A stretch of DNA of 64,000 bases from Urophycis tenuis (lineage: Eukaryota > Chordata > Actinopteri > Gadiformes > Phycidae): positions 559,730 to 623,729 of the forward strand of contig JAXIVH010000082.1 of the NCBI GenBank assembly GCA_036785325.1. Reading direction: 5' to 3'. The notes below the pieces were generated by a model, which saw nothing but the letters and a program-made list of their open reading frames with translations, ran no database searches and was not told the origin of the DNA. This document shows positions 1 through 13,100 of this stretch, piece by piece. The stretch's first letter is position 1. Every line of letters starts with the position of its first letter. Position numbers and translations under genes: made by a program.

Positions 1-2568
1 AAGCTTAGATTTCCCCGCTTAAAATGAGCCCATCCGCGAGCAGTCTGGTTGATCATAGACTAAACTGCGTCAGGTTGACTGAAGTCTACCCAGCAGCTAA
101 AAACATACCTTCAACGTTTCAATTAAGATCAATCTTTCAATAAAAAACACAAATTAATTAGCTGAGTATTTCAACGACCCATGAGTCAATATAGTCTTGC
201 CATACGCCGTTAGAAAGCTTAGATTTCCCCGCTCAAAATGAGCCCATCCGCGAGCAGTCTGGTTGATCACAGACTAAACTGCGTCAGGTTGACTGAAGTC
301 TACCCAGCAGCTAAAAACATACCTTCAACGTTTCAATTAAGATCAATCTTTCCTTACAGAACACAAATTAATTAGCTTAGTATTTCAACGACCCGTGAGT
401 CAATATAGTCTTGCCATACGCCGTTGGAAAGCTTAGATTTCCCCGCTTAAAATGAGCCCATCCGCGAGCAGTCTGGTTGATCACAGACTAAACTGCGTCA
501 GGTTGACTGAAGTCTACCCAGCAGCTAAAAACATACCTTCAACATTTCAATTAAGATCAATCTTTCCTTACAGAACCCAAATTAATTAGCTTAGTATTTC
601 AACGACCCTTTGGTGAATATAGTCTTGCCATAAGCCGTTGGAAAGCTCAGATTTTCCCGCTTATAAAGAGCCCATCCCCCAGCAATTTGGTTGCTCACAG
701 ACTAAACTGCGTCAGGTTGACTAAAGTCTACTCAGCAGCTAAAAACATACCTTCAACGTTTCAATTAACATCAATCTTTCCTTACAGAACACAAATTAAT
801 TAGCTTAGTATTTCAACGACCCATGAGTCAATATAGTCTTGCCATACGCCGTTGGAAAGCTTAGATTTCCCCGCTTAAAATGAGCCCATCCCCGAGCAAT
901 TTGGTTGCTCAGAGACAAAACTGCGTCAGGTTGACTGAAGTCTACCCAGCAGCTAAAAACATACCTTTAACGTTTCAATTAACATCAATCTTTCCTTACA
1001 GAACACAAATTAATTAGCTTAGTATTTCAACGACCCTTTGGTGAATATAGTCTTACCATACACCGTTGGAAAGCTGAGATTTCCCCGCTTAAAATGCGCC
1101 CATCCGCGAGCAGTCTGGTTGCTCACAGACAAAACTGCGTCAGGTTGACTGAAGTCTACCCAGCAGCTAAAAACATACCTTCAACGTTTCAATTAAGATC
1201 AATCTTTCCTTACAGAACACAAATTAATTAGCTTAGTATTTCAACGACCCATGAGTCAATATAGTCTTGCCATACGCCGTTGGAAAGCTTAGATTTCCCC
1301 GCTTAAAATGAGCCCATCCGCGAGCAGTCTGGTTGATCACAGACTAAACTGCGTCAGGTTGACTGAAGTCTACCCAGCAGCTAAAAACATACCTTCAACG
1401 TTTCAATTAAGATCAATCTTTCAATAAAAAACACAAATTAATTAGCTGAGTATTTCAACGACCCATGAGTCAATATAGTCTTGCCATACGCCGTTAGAAA
1501 GCTTAGATTTCCCCGCTCAAAATGAGCCCATCCGCGAGCAGTCTGGTTGATCACAGACTAAACTGCGTCAGGTTGACTGAAGTCTACCCAGCAGCTAAAA
1601 ACATACCTTCAACGTTTCAATTAAGATCAATCTTTCCTTACAGAACACAAATTAATTAGCTTAGTATTTCAACGACCCGTGAGTCAATATAGTCTTGCCA
1701 TACGCCGTTGGAAAGCTTAGATTTCCCCGCTTAAAATGAGCCCATCCGCGAGCAGTCTGGTTGATCACAGACTAAACTGCGTCAGGTTGACTGAAGTCTA
1801 CCCAGCAGCTAAAAACATACCTTCAACGTTTCAATTAAGATCAATCTTTCCTTACAGAACCCAAATTAATTAGCTTAGTATTTCAACGACCCTTTGGTGA
1901 ATATAGTCTTGCCATACGCCGTTGGAAAGCTCAGATTTTCCCGCTTATAAAGAGCCCATCCCCCAGCAATTTGGTTGCTCACAGACTAAACTGCGTCAGG
2001 TTGACTAAAGTCTACTCAGCAGCTAAAAACATACCTTCAACGTTTCAATTAACATCAATCTTTCCTTACAGAACACAAATTAATTAGCTTAGTATTTCAA
2101 CGACCCATGAGTCAATATAGTCTTGCCATACGCCGTTGGAAAGCTTAGATTTCCCCGCTTAAAATGAGCCCATCCCCGAGCAATTTAGTTGCTCACAGAC
2201 AAAACTGCGTCAGGTTGACTGAAGTCTACCCAGCAGCTAAAAACATACCTTTAACGTTTCAATTAACATCAATCTTTCCTTACAGAACACAAATTAATTA
2301 GCTTAGTATTTCAACGACCCTTTGGTGAATATAGTCTTACCATACACCGTTGGAAAGCTGAGATTTCCCCGCTTAAAATGCGCCCATCCGCGAGCAGTCT
2401 GGTTGCTCACAGACAAAACTGCGTCAGGTTGACTGAAGTCTACCCAGCAGCTAAAAACATACCTTCAACGTTTCAATTAAGATCAATCTTTCCTTACAGA
2501 ACACAAATTAATTAGCTTAGTATTTCAACGACCCATGAGTCAATATAGTCTTGCCATACGCCCGTGGA
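1..2568. repeat. Higher-order repeat: two copies of a 1,284-bp hexamer
   Basis: Positions 1-1284 and 1285-2568 match in the order of six distinguishable monomer variants, including the rare AATAAAAAACACAAATTAATT variant in the first monomer and the CGCTTATAAAGAGCCC variant in the fourth. The copies differ at only a few bases (for example TTGGTTGCTCAGAG near 903 versus TTAGTTGCTCACAG near 2187). After 2568 monomers of the same types continue in a changed order, so the hexamer register is lost. This is the signature of recent unequal exchange at the multimer level. Confidence 0.85.
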
Positions 2569-3670
2569 AAGCTTAGATTTCCCCGCTTAAAATGAGCCCA
2601 TCCCCGAGCAATTTGGTTGCTCACAGACAAAACTGCGTCAGGTTGACTGAAGTCTACCCAGCAGCTAAAAACATACCTTTAACGTTTCAATTAAGATCAA
2701 TCTTTCCTTACAGAACACAAATTAATTAGCTTAGTATTTCAACGACCCGTGAGTCAATATAGTCTTGCCATACGCCGTTGGAAAGCTTAGATTTCCCCGC
2801 TTAAAATGAGCCCATCCCTGAGCAATTTGGTTGCTCACAGACAAAACTGCGTCAGGTTGACTGAAGTCTACCCAGCAGCTAAAAACATACCTTTAACGTT
2901 TCAATTAACATCAATCTTTCCTTACAGAACACAAATTAATTAGCTTAGTATTTCAACGACCCTTTGGTGAATATAGTCTTACCGTACACCGTTGGAAAGC
3001 TGAGATTTCCCCACTTAAAATGCGCCCATCCGCGAGCAGTCTGGTTGCTCACAGACAAAACTGCGTCAGGTTGACTGAAGTCTACCCAGCAGCTAAAAAC
3101 ATACCTTCAACGTTTCAATTAAGATCAATCTTTCCTTACAGAACACAAATTAATTAGCTTAGTATTTCAACGACCCATGAGTCAATATAGTCTTGCCATA
3201 TGCCGTTGGAAAGCTTAGATTTCCCCGCTTAAAATGAGCCCATCCCCGAGCAATTTGGTTGCTCACAGACAAAACTGCGTCAGGTTGACTGAAGTCTACC
3301 CAGCAGCTAAAAACATACCTTTAACGTTTCAATTAAGATCAATCTTTCCTTACAGAACACAAATTAATTAGCTTAGTATTTCAACGACCCATGAGTCAAT
3401 ATAGTCTTGCCATACGCCGTTGGAAAGCTTAGATTTCCCCGCTTAAAATGCGCCCATCCGCGAGCAGTCTGGTTGCTCACAGACAAAACTGCGTCAGGTT
3501 GACTGAAGTCTACCCAGCAGCTAAAAACATACCTTCAACGTTTCAATTAAGATCAATCTTTCAATAAAGAACACAAAGTAATTTGCTTAGTATTTCAACG
3601 ACCCATGAGTCAATATAGGCTTGCCATACACCTTTGGAAAGCTTAGATTTCCCCGCTTAAAATGAGCCCA
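1..3670. repeat. HindIII satellite array, block A (214-bp monomer)
   Basis: Seen directly: head-to-tail monomers of about 214 bp, each opening with a HindIII site (AAGCTT at 1, 215, 429 and so on). Each runs through recognisable segments (a TGAGCCCATCC segment, a CAGCAGCTAAAAACATACC segment, a TTTCAACGACCC segment) to CGCCGTTGGAA. Monomer variants differ at diagnostic sites, for example GCGAGCAGTCTGG versus CCGAGCAATTTGG, and ATGAGTCAATATAG versus TTTGGTGAATATAG. No coding potential is expected; short frames crossing it are chance. Inference: centromeric, pericentromeric or other heterochromatic satellite. I saw no CENP-B-box-like motif. Confidence 0.95.
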
Positions 3671-4465
3671 AAATGTATCATTGAAGCCATCATTGAGACT
3701 TTTCTTTTTAAATTATACCGCATGAACATGGGTCTGCAATAAAGCTTTATAAATATTTATGTGTGTGTGTGTGTGTTTTAACCACTTACTTGGAACGGCA
3801 TGATCCCACATCGCTGTGAAGGGACGGTGTTAACGAGGTGGGCGTGCAACCCCTCGAGAGAGTTGCTGCTTGTTCAGCCGGATGCCGTTCTTAAAACCAC
3901 CTTCACAGAGACATACAGCTGTATGCCAGGGGGGTCCTGTAACACACAAAATATTGCAAGGTCCTCATTTATGCTGGTGTCATTTTGAAATGTTACCATA
4001 TACAAGTTTTAATGGTTTTGACAGACGATGACTGCAGAGACAGCTGCAGGATGGCCCTGGATGCAGGACGGAGGGGGCCTGTGGCTGTGCGGGGGGGACC
4101 AGCGGTATGGGTGCTGCCGACACAGGGGGCGGGCAGGCCACAGGCTGACGCAGCAGGAGGCCTCGGCTGGAGGCGGGTGGGCGCAGGAGGCTACTGCCGG
4201 GTGGAGGACGACAACGCAGTGGGCTGAACGGGCCGGTTGGTGGGAGTCACAGGCTCTGGCTCATCAACAAATAATCTGGAAATATAAAATACACACGTGA
4301 TCAGTATTGATATTGATATCTTTTATAAGAACACTGTTCATACTGTTTACACTTTTTATACAACTGTTTATACAATGTCCATACTGTTTATTTATTAATG
4401 TTTATCACTGACAATAAAGGTGACTTGGTATGACTTGTGTGCTATTTTCTTTCCACAGTCAACAG
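3671..4465. repeat. Non-satellite segment embedded in satellite, copy 1
   Basis: The satellite stops at GAGCCCA and resumes inside the next monomer near its AGAACACA...TATTTCAACGACCC part, so the segment replaces roughly 130 bp of a monomer rather than simply interrupting it. It holds, left to right, an AT-rich part with AATAAAGC, a GT microsatellite, the minus-strand exon described separately, a GC-rich proline-codon-like stretch (about 4035-4225), and an AT-rich tail with AATAAAGG ending in a TTTCTTTCCACAG tract. Five more copies occur to the right. Confidence 0.85.
3790..4031 (-). pseudogene. Captured exon, copy 1 (frameshifted)
   Basis: Minus-strand exon relic with the GTAAGT donor kept at 3784-3789 and the CTCTGCAG acceptor kept next to 4031. 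Compared with copies 4-6 it lacks 17 bases, removing the Y-K-C-R-R-G codons, and one further base near 3893. Together these put a TGA stop in the reading frame. The total of 18 lost bases explains the 242-nt length against 260 in the intact copies. Copies 2 and 3 carry the same two lesions, so the damage preceded their duplication. Confidence 0.7.
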
Positions 4466-5635
4466 AACACACATGAATCAGCTTATTATTTCGACGACCC
4501 GTGGGCAAATATAGTCATGCCATACGCCGTTGGAAAGCTTAGATTTCCCCGCTTAAAATGAGCCCATCTCCAAGCAATTTGGTTGCTCACAGACTAAACT
4601 GCGTCAGTTTGACTGAAGTCTACCCAGCAGCTAAAAACACACCTTCAACGTTTTAATTAAGATCAATCTTTCAATAAAAAACACAAATTAATTAGCTGAG
4701 TATTTCAACGACCCATGAGTCAATATAGTCTTGCCATACGCCGTTAGAAAGCTTAGATTTCCCCGCTCAAAATGAGCCCATCTGCGAGCAGTCTGGTTGA
4801 TCACAGACTAAACTGCGTCAGGTTGACTGAAGTCTACCCAGCAGCTAAAAACATACCTTCAACGTTTCAATCAACATCAATCTTTCCTCACAGAACACAA
4901 ATTAATTAGCTTAGTATTTCAACGACCCATGAGTCAATATAGTCTTGCCATACGCCGTTGAAAAGCTTAGATTTCCCCGCTTAAAATGAGCCCATCCACG
5001 AGCAGTCTGGTTGCTCACAGACTAAACTGCGTCAGGTTGACTGAAGTCTACCCAGCAGCTAAAAACATACCTTCAACGTTTCAATTAACATCAATCTTTC
5101 AATAAAGAACACAAATTAATTAGCTTAGTATTTCAACGACCCATGAGTCAATATAGTCTTGCCATACGACGTTGGAAGCTTAGATTTCCCCGCTTAAAAT
5201 GAGCCCATCCGCGAGCAGTCCGGTTGCTCACAGACAAAACTGCCTCAGGTTGACTGAAGTCTGCCCAGCAGCTAAAAACATACCTTCAAGGTTTCAATTA
5301 AGATCAATCTTTCCTTACAGAACACAAATAAATTAGCTTAGTATTTCAACGAGCCATGAGTCAATATAGTCTTGCCATACGCCGTTGGAAAGCTTAGATT
5401 TCCCCGCTTAAAATGAGCCCATCCCCGAGCAATTTGGTTGCTCACAGACAAAACTGCGTCAGGTTGACTGAAGTCTACCCAGCAGCTAAAAACATACCTT
5501 CAACGTTTCAATTAAGATCAATCTTTCAATAAAGAACACAAAGTAATTTGCTTAGTATTTCAACGACCCATGAGTCAATATAGGCTTGCCATACACCGTT
5601 GGAAAGCTTAGATTTCCCCGCTTAAAATGAGCCCA
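4466..5635. repeat. HindIII satellite, block B
   Basis: About five and a half 214-bp monomers. The first, next to the embedded segment, has the variant CCGTGGGCAAATATAGTCATG. The same variant follows embedded copies 2 and 3, so the junction and its flank were amplified together. Confidence 0.9.
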
Positions 5636-6430
5636 AAATGTATCATTGAAGCCATTATTGAGACTTTTCTTTTTAAATTATACCGCATGAACATGGGTCT
5701 GCAATAAAGCTTTATATATATTTATCTGTGTGTGTGTGTGTTTTAATCACTTACTTAGAACGGCATGATCCCACATCGCTGTGAAGGGACGGCGTTAACG
5801 AGGTGGGTGTGCAACCCCTCGAGAGAGTTGCTGCTTGTTCAGCCGGATGCCGTTCTTAAAACCACCTTCACAGAGACATACAGCTGTATGCCAGGGGGGT
5901 CCTGTAACACACAAAATATTGCAAGGTCCTCATTTATGCTGGTGTCATTTTGAAATGTTACCATATACAAGTTTGAATGGTTTTGACACACGATGACTGC
6001 AGAGACAGCTGCAGGATGGCCCTGGATGCAGGACGGAGGGGGCCTGTGGCTGTGCGGGGAGGACCAGCGGTATGGGTGCTGCCGACACAGGGGGCGGGCA
6101 GGCCACAGGCTGACGCAGCAGGAGGCCTCGGCTGGAGGCGGGCGGGCGCAGGAGGCTACGGCCGGGTGGAGGACGACAACGCAGTGGGCTGAACGGGCCA
6201 GTTGGTGGGAGTCACAGGCTCTGGCTCATCAACAAATAATCTGGAAATATAAAATACACACGTGATCAGTATTGATATTGAAATCTTTTATAAGAACACT
6301 GTTCATACTGTTTACACTTTTTATACAACTGTTTATACAATGTCCATACTGTTTATTTATTAATGTTTATCACTGACAATAAAGGTGACTTGGTATGACT
6401 TGTGTGCTATTTTCTTTCCACAGTCAACAG
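5636..6430. repeat. Embedded non-satellite segment, copy 2
   Basis: Same structure as the first embedded segment, with the same replacement junctions. It differs by scattered substitutions and GT-tract length. It is nearly identical to copy 3, its partner in the 3,677-bp duplication. Confidence 0.85.
5755..5996 (-). pseudogene. Captured exon, copy 2 (frameshifted)
   Basis: Carries the same 17-base and 1-base deletions as copy 1, with a resulting in-frame TGA. The GTAAGT donor and CTCTGCAG acceptor are preserved. The last codon before the donor has changed (TAA in the reading frame where the intact copies have CAA). Confidence 0.7.
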
Positions 6431-9312
6431 AACACACATGAATCAGCTTATTATTTCGACGACCCGTGGGCAAATATAGTCATGCCATACGCCGTTGGAA
6501 AGCTTAGATTTCCCCGCTTAAAATGAGCCCATCTCCAAGCAATTTGGTTGCTCACAGACTAAACTGCGTCAGTTTGACCGAAGTCTACCCAGCAGCTAAA
6601 AACACACCTTCAACGTTTTAATTAAGATCAATCTTTCAATAAAAAACACAAATTAATTAGCTGAGTATTTCAACGACCCATGAGTCAATATAGTCTTGCC
6701 ATACGCCGTTAGAAAGCTTAGATTTCCCGGCTCAAAATAAGCCCATCCGCGAGCAGTCTGGTTGATCACAGACTAAACTGCGTCAGGTTGACTGAAGTCT
6801 ACCCAGCAGCTAAAAACATACCTTCAACGTTTCAATCAACATCAATCTTTCCTCACAGAACACAAATTAATTAGCTTAGTATTTCAACGACCCATGAGTC
6901 AATATAGTCTTGCCATACGCCGTTGAAAAGCTTAGATTTCCCCGCTTAAAATGAGCCCATCCACGAGCAGTCTGGTTGATCACAGACTAAACTGCGTCAG
7001 GTTGACTGAAGTCTACCCAGCAGCTAAAAACATACCTTCAACGTTTCAATTAACACCAATCTTTCCTTACAGAGCACAAATTAATTAGCTTAGTATTTCA
7101 ACGATCCTTTGGTGAATATAGTCTTGCCATACGCCGTTGGAAAGCTTCGATTTCCCCGCTTATAATGAGCCCATCCCCGAGCAATTTGGTTGCTCAGAGA
7201 CAAAACTGCGTCAGGTTGACTGAAGTCTACCCAGCAGCTAAAAGCATACCTTCAACGTTTCAATTAACATCAATCTTTCCTTACAGAACACAAATTAATT
7301 AGCTTAGTATTTCAACGACACATGAGTCAATATAGTCTTGCCATACGCCGTTGGAAAGCTTTGATTTCCCCGCTTAAAATGAGCCCATCCGCGAGCAGTC
7401 CGGTTGATCACAGACATAACTGCGTCAGGTTGACTGAAGTCTACCCAGCAGCTAAAAACATACCTTCAACGTTTCAATTAACATCAATCTTCCCTTACAG
7501 AACACAAATTAATTAGCTTATTATATCAACGACCCATGAGTCAATATAGTCTTGCCATACGCCGTTAGAAAGCTTAGATTTCCCGGCTCAAAATAAGCCC
7601 ATCCGCGAGCAGTCTGGTTGATCACAGACTAAACTGCGTCAGGTTGACTGAAGTCTACCCAGCAGCTAAAAACATACCTTCAACGTTTCAATCAACATCA
7701 ATCTTTCCTCACAGAACACAAATTAATTAGCTTAGTATTTCAACGACCCATGAGTCAATATAGTCTTGCCATACGCCGTTGAAAAGCTTAGATTTCCCCG
7801 CTTAAAATGAGCCCATCCACGAGCAGTCTGGTTGATCACAGACTAAACTGCGTCAGGTTGACTGAAGTCTACCCAGCAGCTAAAAACATACCTTCAACGT
7901 TTCAATTAACACCAATCTTTCCTTACAGAGCACAAATTAATTAGCTTAGTATTTCAACGATCCTTTGGTGAATATAGTCTTGCCATACGCCGTTAGAAAG
8001 CTTCGATTTCCCCGCTTATAATGAGCCCATCCCCGAGCAATTTGGTTGCTCAGAGACAAAACTGCGTCAGGTTGACTGAAGTCTACCCAGCAGCTAAAAG
8101 CATACCTTCAACGTTTCAATTAACATCAATCTTTCCTTACAGAACACAAATTAATTAGCTTAGTATTTCAACGACACATGAGTCAATATAGTCTTGCCAT
8201 ACGCCGTTGGAAAGCTTTGATTTCCCCGCTTAAAATGAGCCCATCCGCGAGCAGTCCGGTTGATCACAGACATAACTGCGTCAGGTTGACTGAAGTCTAC
8301 CCAGCAGCTAAAAACATACCTTCAACGTTTCAATTAACATCAATCTTCCCTTACAGAACACAAATTAATTAGCTTATTATATCAACGACCCATGAGTCAA
8401 TATAGTCTTGCCATACGCCGTTAGAAAGCTTAGATTTCCCGGCTCAAAATAAGCCCATCCGCGAGCAGTCTGGTTGATCACAGACTAAACTGCGTCAGGT
8501 TGACTGAAGTCTACCCAGCAGCTAAAAACATACCTTCAACGTTTCAATCAACATCAATCTTTCCTCACAGAACACAAATTAATTAGCTTAGTATTTCAAC
8601 GACCCATGAGTCAATATAGTCTTGCCATACGCCGTTGAAAAGCTTAGATTTCCCCGCTTAAAATGAGCCCATCCACGAGCAGTCTGGTTGCTCACAGACT
8701 AAACTGCGTCAGGTTGACTGAAGTCTACCCAGCAGCTAAAAACATACCTTCAACGTTTCAATTAACATCAATCTTTCAATAAAGAACACAAATTAATTAG
8801 CTTAGTATTTCAACGACCCATGAGTCAATATAGTCTTGCCATACGACGTTGGAAGCTTAGATTTCCCCGCTTAAAATGAGCCCATCCGCGAGCAGTCCGG
8901 TTGCTCACAGACAAAACTGCCTCAGGTTGACTGAAGTCTGCCCAGCAGCTAAAAACATACCTTCAAGGTTTCAATTAAGATCAATCTTTCCTTACAGAAC
9001 ACAAATAAATTAGCTTAGTATTTCAACGAGCCATGAGTCAATATAGTCTTGCCATACGCCGTTGGAAAGCTTAGATTTCCCCGCTTAAAATGAGCCCATC
9101 CCCGAGCAATTTGGTTGCTCACAGACAAAACTGCGTCAGGTTGACTGAAGTCTACCCAGCAGCTAAAAACATACCTTCAACGTTTCAATTAAGATCAATC
9201 TTTCAATAAAGAACACAAAGTAATTTGCTTAGTATTTCAACGACCCATGAGTCAATATAGGCTTGCCATACACCGTTGGAAAGCTTAGATTTCCCCGCTT
9301 AAAATGAGCCCA
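6431..9312. repeat. HindIII satellite, block C
   Basis: About 13.5 monomers, including the doubled 856-bp sub-block. Monomers with ATTTCCCGGCTCAAAATAAG mark equivalent positions in each sub-block, and the order of variants repeats. Short plus-strand frames of 64 codons at 7322 and 8178 simply read across one monomer and are not genes. Confidence 0.9.
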
Positions 9313-10107
9313 AAATGTATCATTGAAGCCATTATTGAGACTTTTCTTTTTAAATTATACCGCATGAACATGGGTCTGCAATAAAGCTTTATATATATTT
9401 ATCTGTGTGTGTGTGTGTTTTAATCACTTACTTAGAACGGCATGATCCCACATCGCTGTGAAGGGACGGCGTTAACGAGGTGGGTGTGCAACCCCTCGAG
9501 AGAGTTGCTGCTTGTTCAGCCGGATGCCGTTCTTAAAACCACCTTCACAGAGACATACAGCTGTATGCCAGGGGGGTCCTGTAACACACAAAATATTGCA
9601 AGGTCCTCATTTATGCTGGTGTCATTTTGAAATGTTACCATATACAAGTTTGAATGGTTTTGACACACGATGACTGCAGAGACAGCTGCAGGATGGCCCT
9701 GGATGCAGGACGGAGGGGGCCTGTGGCTGTGCGGGGAGGACCAGCGGTATGGGTGCTGCCGACACAGGGGGCGGGCAGGCCACAGGCTGACGCAGCAGGA
9801 GGCCTCGGCTGGAGGCGGGCGGGCGCAGGAGGCTACGGCCGGGTGGAGGACGACAACGCAGTGGGCTGAACGGGCCAGTTGGTGGGAGTCACAGGCTCTG
9901 GCTCATCAACAAATAATCTGGAAATATAAAATACACACGTGATCAGTATTGATATTGAAATCTTTTATAAGAACACTGTTCATACTGTTTACACTTTTTA
10001 TACAACTGTTTATACAATGTCCATACTGTTTATTTATTAATGTTTATCACTGACAATAAAGGTGACTTGGTATGACTTGTGTGCTATTTTCTTTCCACAG
10101 TCAACAG
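9313..10107. repeat. Embedded non-satellite segment, copy 3
   Basis: Essentially identical to embedded copy 2, at +3,677 bp, including its flanking monomers. It was clearly carried along by the segmental duplication rather than inserted independently. Confidence 0.85.
9432..9673 (-). pseudogene. Captured exon, copy 3 (frameshifted)
   Basis: Same two deletions and internal TGA as copies 1 and 2. Splice-site consensus bases remain intact on both sides. Confidence 0.7.
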
Positions 10108-13100
10108 AACACACATGAATCAGCTTATTATTTCGACGACCCGTGGGCAAATATAGTCATGCCATACGCCGTTGGAAAGCTTAGATTTCCCCGCTTAAAA
10201 TGAGCCCATCTCCAAGCAATTTGGTTGCTCACAGACTAAACTGCGTCAGTTTGACCGAAGTCTACCCAGCAGCTAAAAACACACCTTCAACGTTTTAATT
10301 AAGATCAATCTTTCAATAAAAAACACAAATTAATTAGCTGAGTATTTCAACGACCCATGAGTCAATATAGTCTTGCCATACGCCGTTAGAAAGCTTAGAT
10401 TTCCCGGCTCAAAATAAGCCCATCCGCGAGCAGTCTGGTTGATCACAGACTAAACTGCGTCAGGTTGACTGAAGTCTACCCAGCAGCTAAAAACATACCT
10501 TCAACGTTTCAATCAACATCAATCTTTCCTCACAGAACACAAATTAATTAGCTTAGTATTTCAACGACCCATGAGTCAATATAGTCTTGCCATACGCCGT
10601 TGAAAAGCTTAGATTTCCCCGCTTAAAATGAGCCCATCCACGAGCAGTCTGGTTGATCACAGACTAAACTGCGTCAGGTTGACTGAAGTCTACCCAGCAG
10701 CTAAAAACATACCTTCAACGTTTCAATTAACACCAATCTTTCCTTACAGAGCACAAATTAATTAGCTTAGTATTTCAACGATCCTTTGGTGAATATAGTC
10801 TTGCCATACGCCGTTGGAAAGCTTCGATTTCCCCGCTTATAATGAGCCCATCCCCGAGCAATTTGGTTGCTCAGAGACAAAACTGCGTCAGGTTGACTGA
10901 AGTCTACCCAGCAGCTAAAAGCATACCTTCAACGTTTCAATTAACATCAATCTTTCCTTACAGAACACAAATTAATTAGCTTAGTATTTCAACGACACAT
11001 GAGTCAATATAGTCTTGCCATACGCCGTTGGAAAGCTTTGATTTCCCCGCTTAAAATGAGCCCATCCGCGAGCAGTCCGGTTGATCACAGACATAACTGC
11101 GTCAGGTTGACTGAAGTCTACCCAGCAGCTAAAAACATACCTTCAACGTTTCAATTAACATCAATCTTCCCTTACAGAACACAAATTAATTAGCTTATTA
11201 TATCAACGACCCATGAGTCAATATAGTCTTGCCATACGCCGTTAGAAAGCTTAGATTTCCCGGCTCAAAATAAGCCCATCCGCGAGCAGTCTGGTTGATC
11301 ACAGACTAAACTGCGTCAGGTTGACTGAAGTCTACCCAGCAGCTAAAAACATACCTTCAACGTTTCAATCAACATCAATCTTTCCTCACAGAACACAAAT
11401 TAATTAGCTTAGTATTTCAACGACCCATGAGTCAATATAGTCTTGCCATACGCCGTTGAAAAGCTTAGATTTCCCCGCTTAAAATGAGCCCATCCACGAG
11501 CAGTCTGGTTGATCACAGACTAAACTGCGTCAGGTTGACTGAAGTCTACCCAGCAGCTAAAAACATACCTTCAACGTTTCAATTAACACCAATCTTTCCT
11601 TACAGAGCACAAATTAATTAGCTTAGTATTTCAACGATCCTTTGGTGAATATAGTCTTGCCATACGCCGTTAGAAAGCTTCGATTTCCCCGCTTATAATG
11701 AGCCAATCCCCGAGCAATTTGGTTGCTCAGAGACAAAACTGCGTCAGGTTGACTGAAGTCTACCCAGCAGCTAAAAGCATACCTTCAACGTTTCAATTAA
11801 CATCAATCTTTCCTTACAGAACACAAATTAATTAGCTTAGTATTTCAACGACACATGAGTCAATATAGTCTTGCCATACGCCGTTGGAAAGCTTTGATTT
11901 CCCCGCTTAAAATGAGCCCATCCGCGAGCAGTCCGGTTGATCACAGACATAACTGCGTCAGGTTGACTGAAGTCTACCCAGCAGCTAAAAACATACCTTC
12001 AACGTTTCAATTAACATCAATCTTCCCTTACAGAACACAAATTAATTAGCTTATTATATCAACGACCCATGAGTCAATATAGTCTTGCCATACGCCGTTG
12101 GAATGCTTAGATTTCCCCGCTTAAAATGAGCCCATACCTGAGCAATTTGGTTGCTCACAGACAAAACTGCGTCAGGTTGACTGAAGTCTACCCAGAAGCT
12201 AAAAACATACCTTCAACGTTTCAATTAACATCAATCTTTCCTTACAGAACACAAATTAATTAGCTTAGTATTTCAACGACCCTTTGGTGAATATAGTCTT
12301 GCCATACGCTGTTGGAAAGCTTAGATTTCCCCGCTTAAAATGAGCCCATCCGCGAGCAGTCTGGTTGCTCACAGACTAAACTGAAGTCTACCCAGAAGCT
12401 AAAAACATACCTTCAACGTTTCAATTAACATCAATCTTTCCTTACAGAACACAAATTAAATCGCTTAGTATTTCAACGACCCTTTGGTGAATATAGTCTT
12501 GCCATACGCCGTTGGAAAGCTTAGATTTCCCCGCTTATAAGGAGCCCATCCCCGAGCAATTTGGTTGCTCACAGACAAAACTGCGTCAGGTTGACTGAGG
12601 TCTACACAGCAGCTAAAAGCATACCTTCAACGTTTCAATTAACATCAATCTTTCCTTACAGAACACAAATTAATTAGCTTAGTATTTCAACGACCCATGA
12701 GTCAATATAGTCTTGCCATACGCCGTTGGAAAGCTTAGATTTCCCCGCTTAAAATGAGCCCATCCCTAAGCAATTTGGTTGCTCAGAGACAAAACTGCGT
12801 CAGGTTGACTGAAGTCTACCCAGCAGCTAAAAACATACCTTCTACGTTTCAATTAAGATCAATCTTTCCTTACAGAACACAAATTAATTAGCTTAGTATT
12901 TCAACGACCCATGAGTCAATATAGTCTTGCCATACGCCGTTGGAAAGCTTAGATTTCCCCGCTTAAAATGAGCCCATCCGCGAGCAGTCTGGTTGCTCAC
13001 TGACAAAACTGCGTCAGGTTGACTGAAGTCTACCCAGCAGCTAAAAACATACCTTCAACGTTTCAATTAAGATCAATCTTTCCTTACAGAACACAAATTA

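Larger units (their letters stand above)
4810..12105. repeat. 3,677-bp segmental tandem duplication within the satellite
   Basis: Embedded copies 2 and 3 and all the satellite around them repeat at a constant offset of 3,677 bp (for example 5765 and 9442, 7322 and 10999, 8178 and 11855). Near-identity runs from roughly 4.8-8.4 kb to 8.5-12.1 kb and is lost at about 12,108. Inside each copy an 856-bp (four-monomer) sub-block is doubled again (7322 and 8178). Exact ends are approximate because monomers blur the borders. Confidence 0.85.

Noticed and set aside
7322..12049. Recurring 64-codon plus-strand frames within the satellite
   Set aside because: They read across a single monomer in a few variants; frame conservation just follows monomer conservation.
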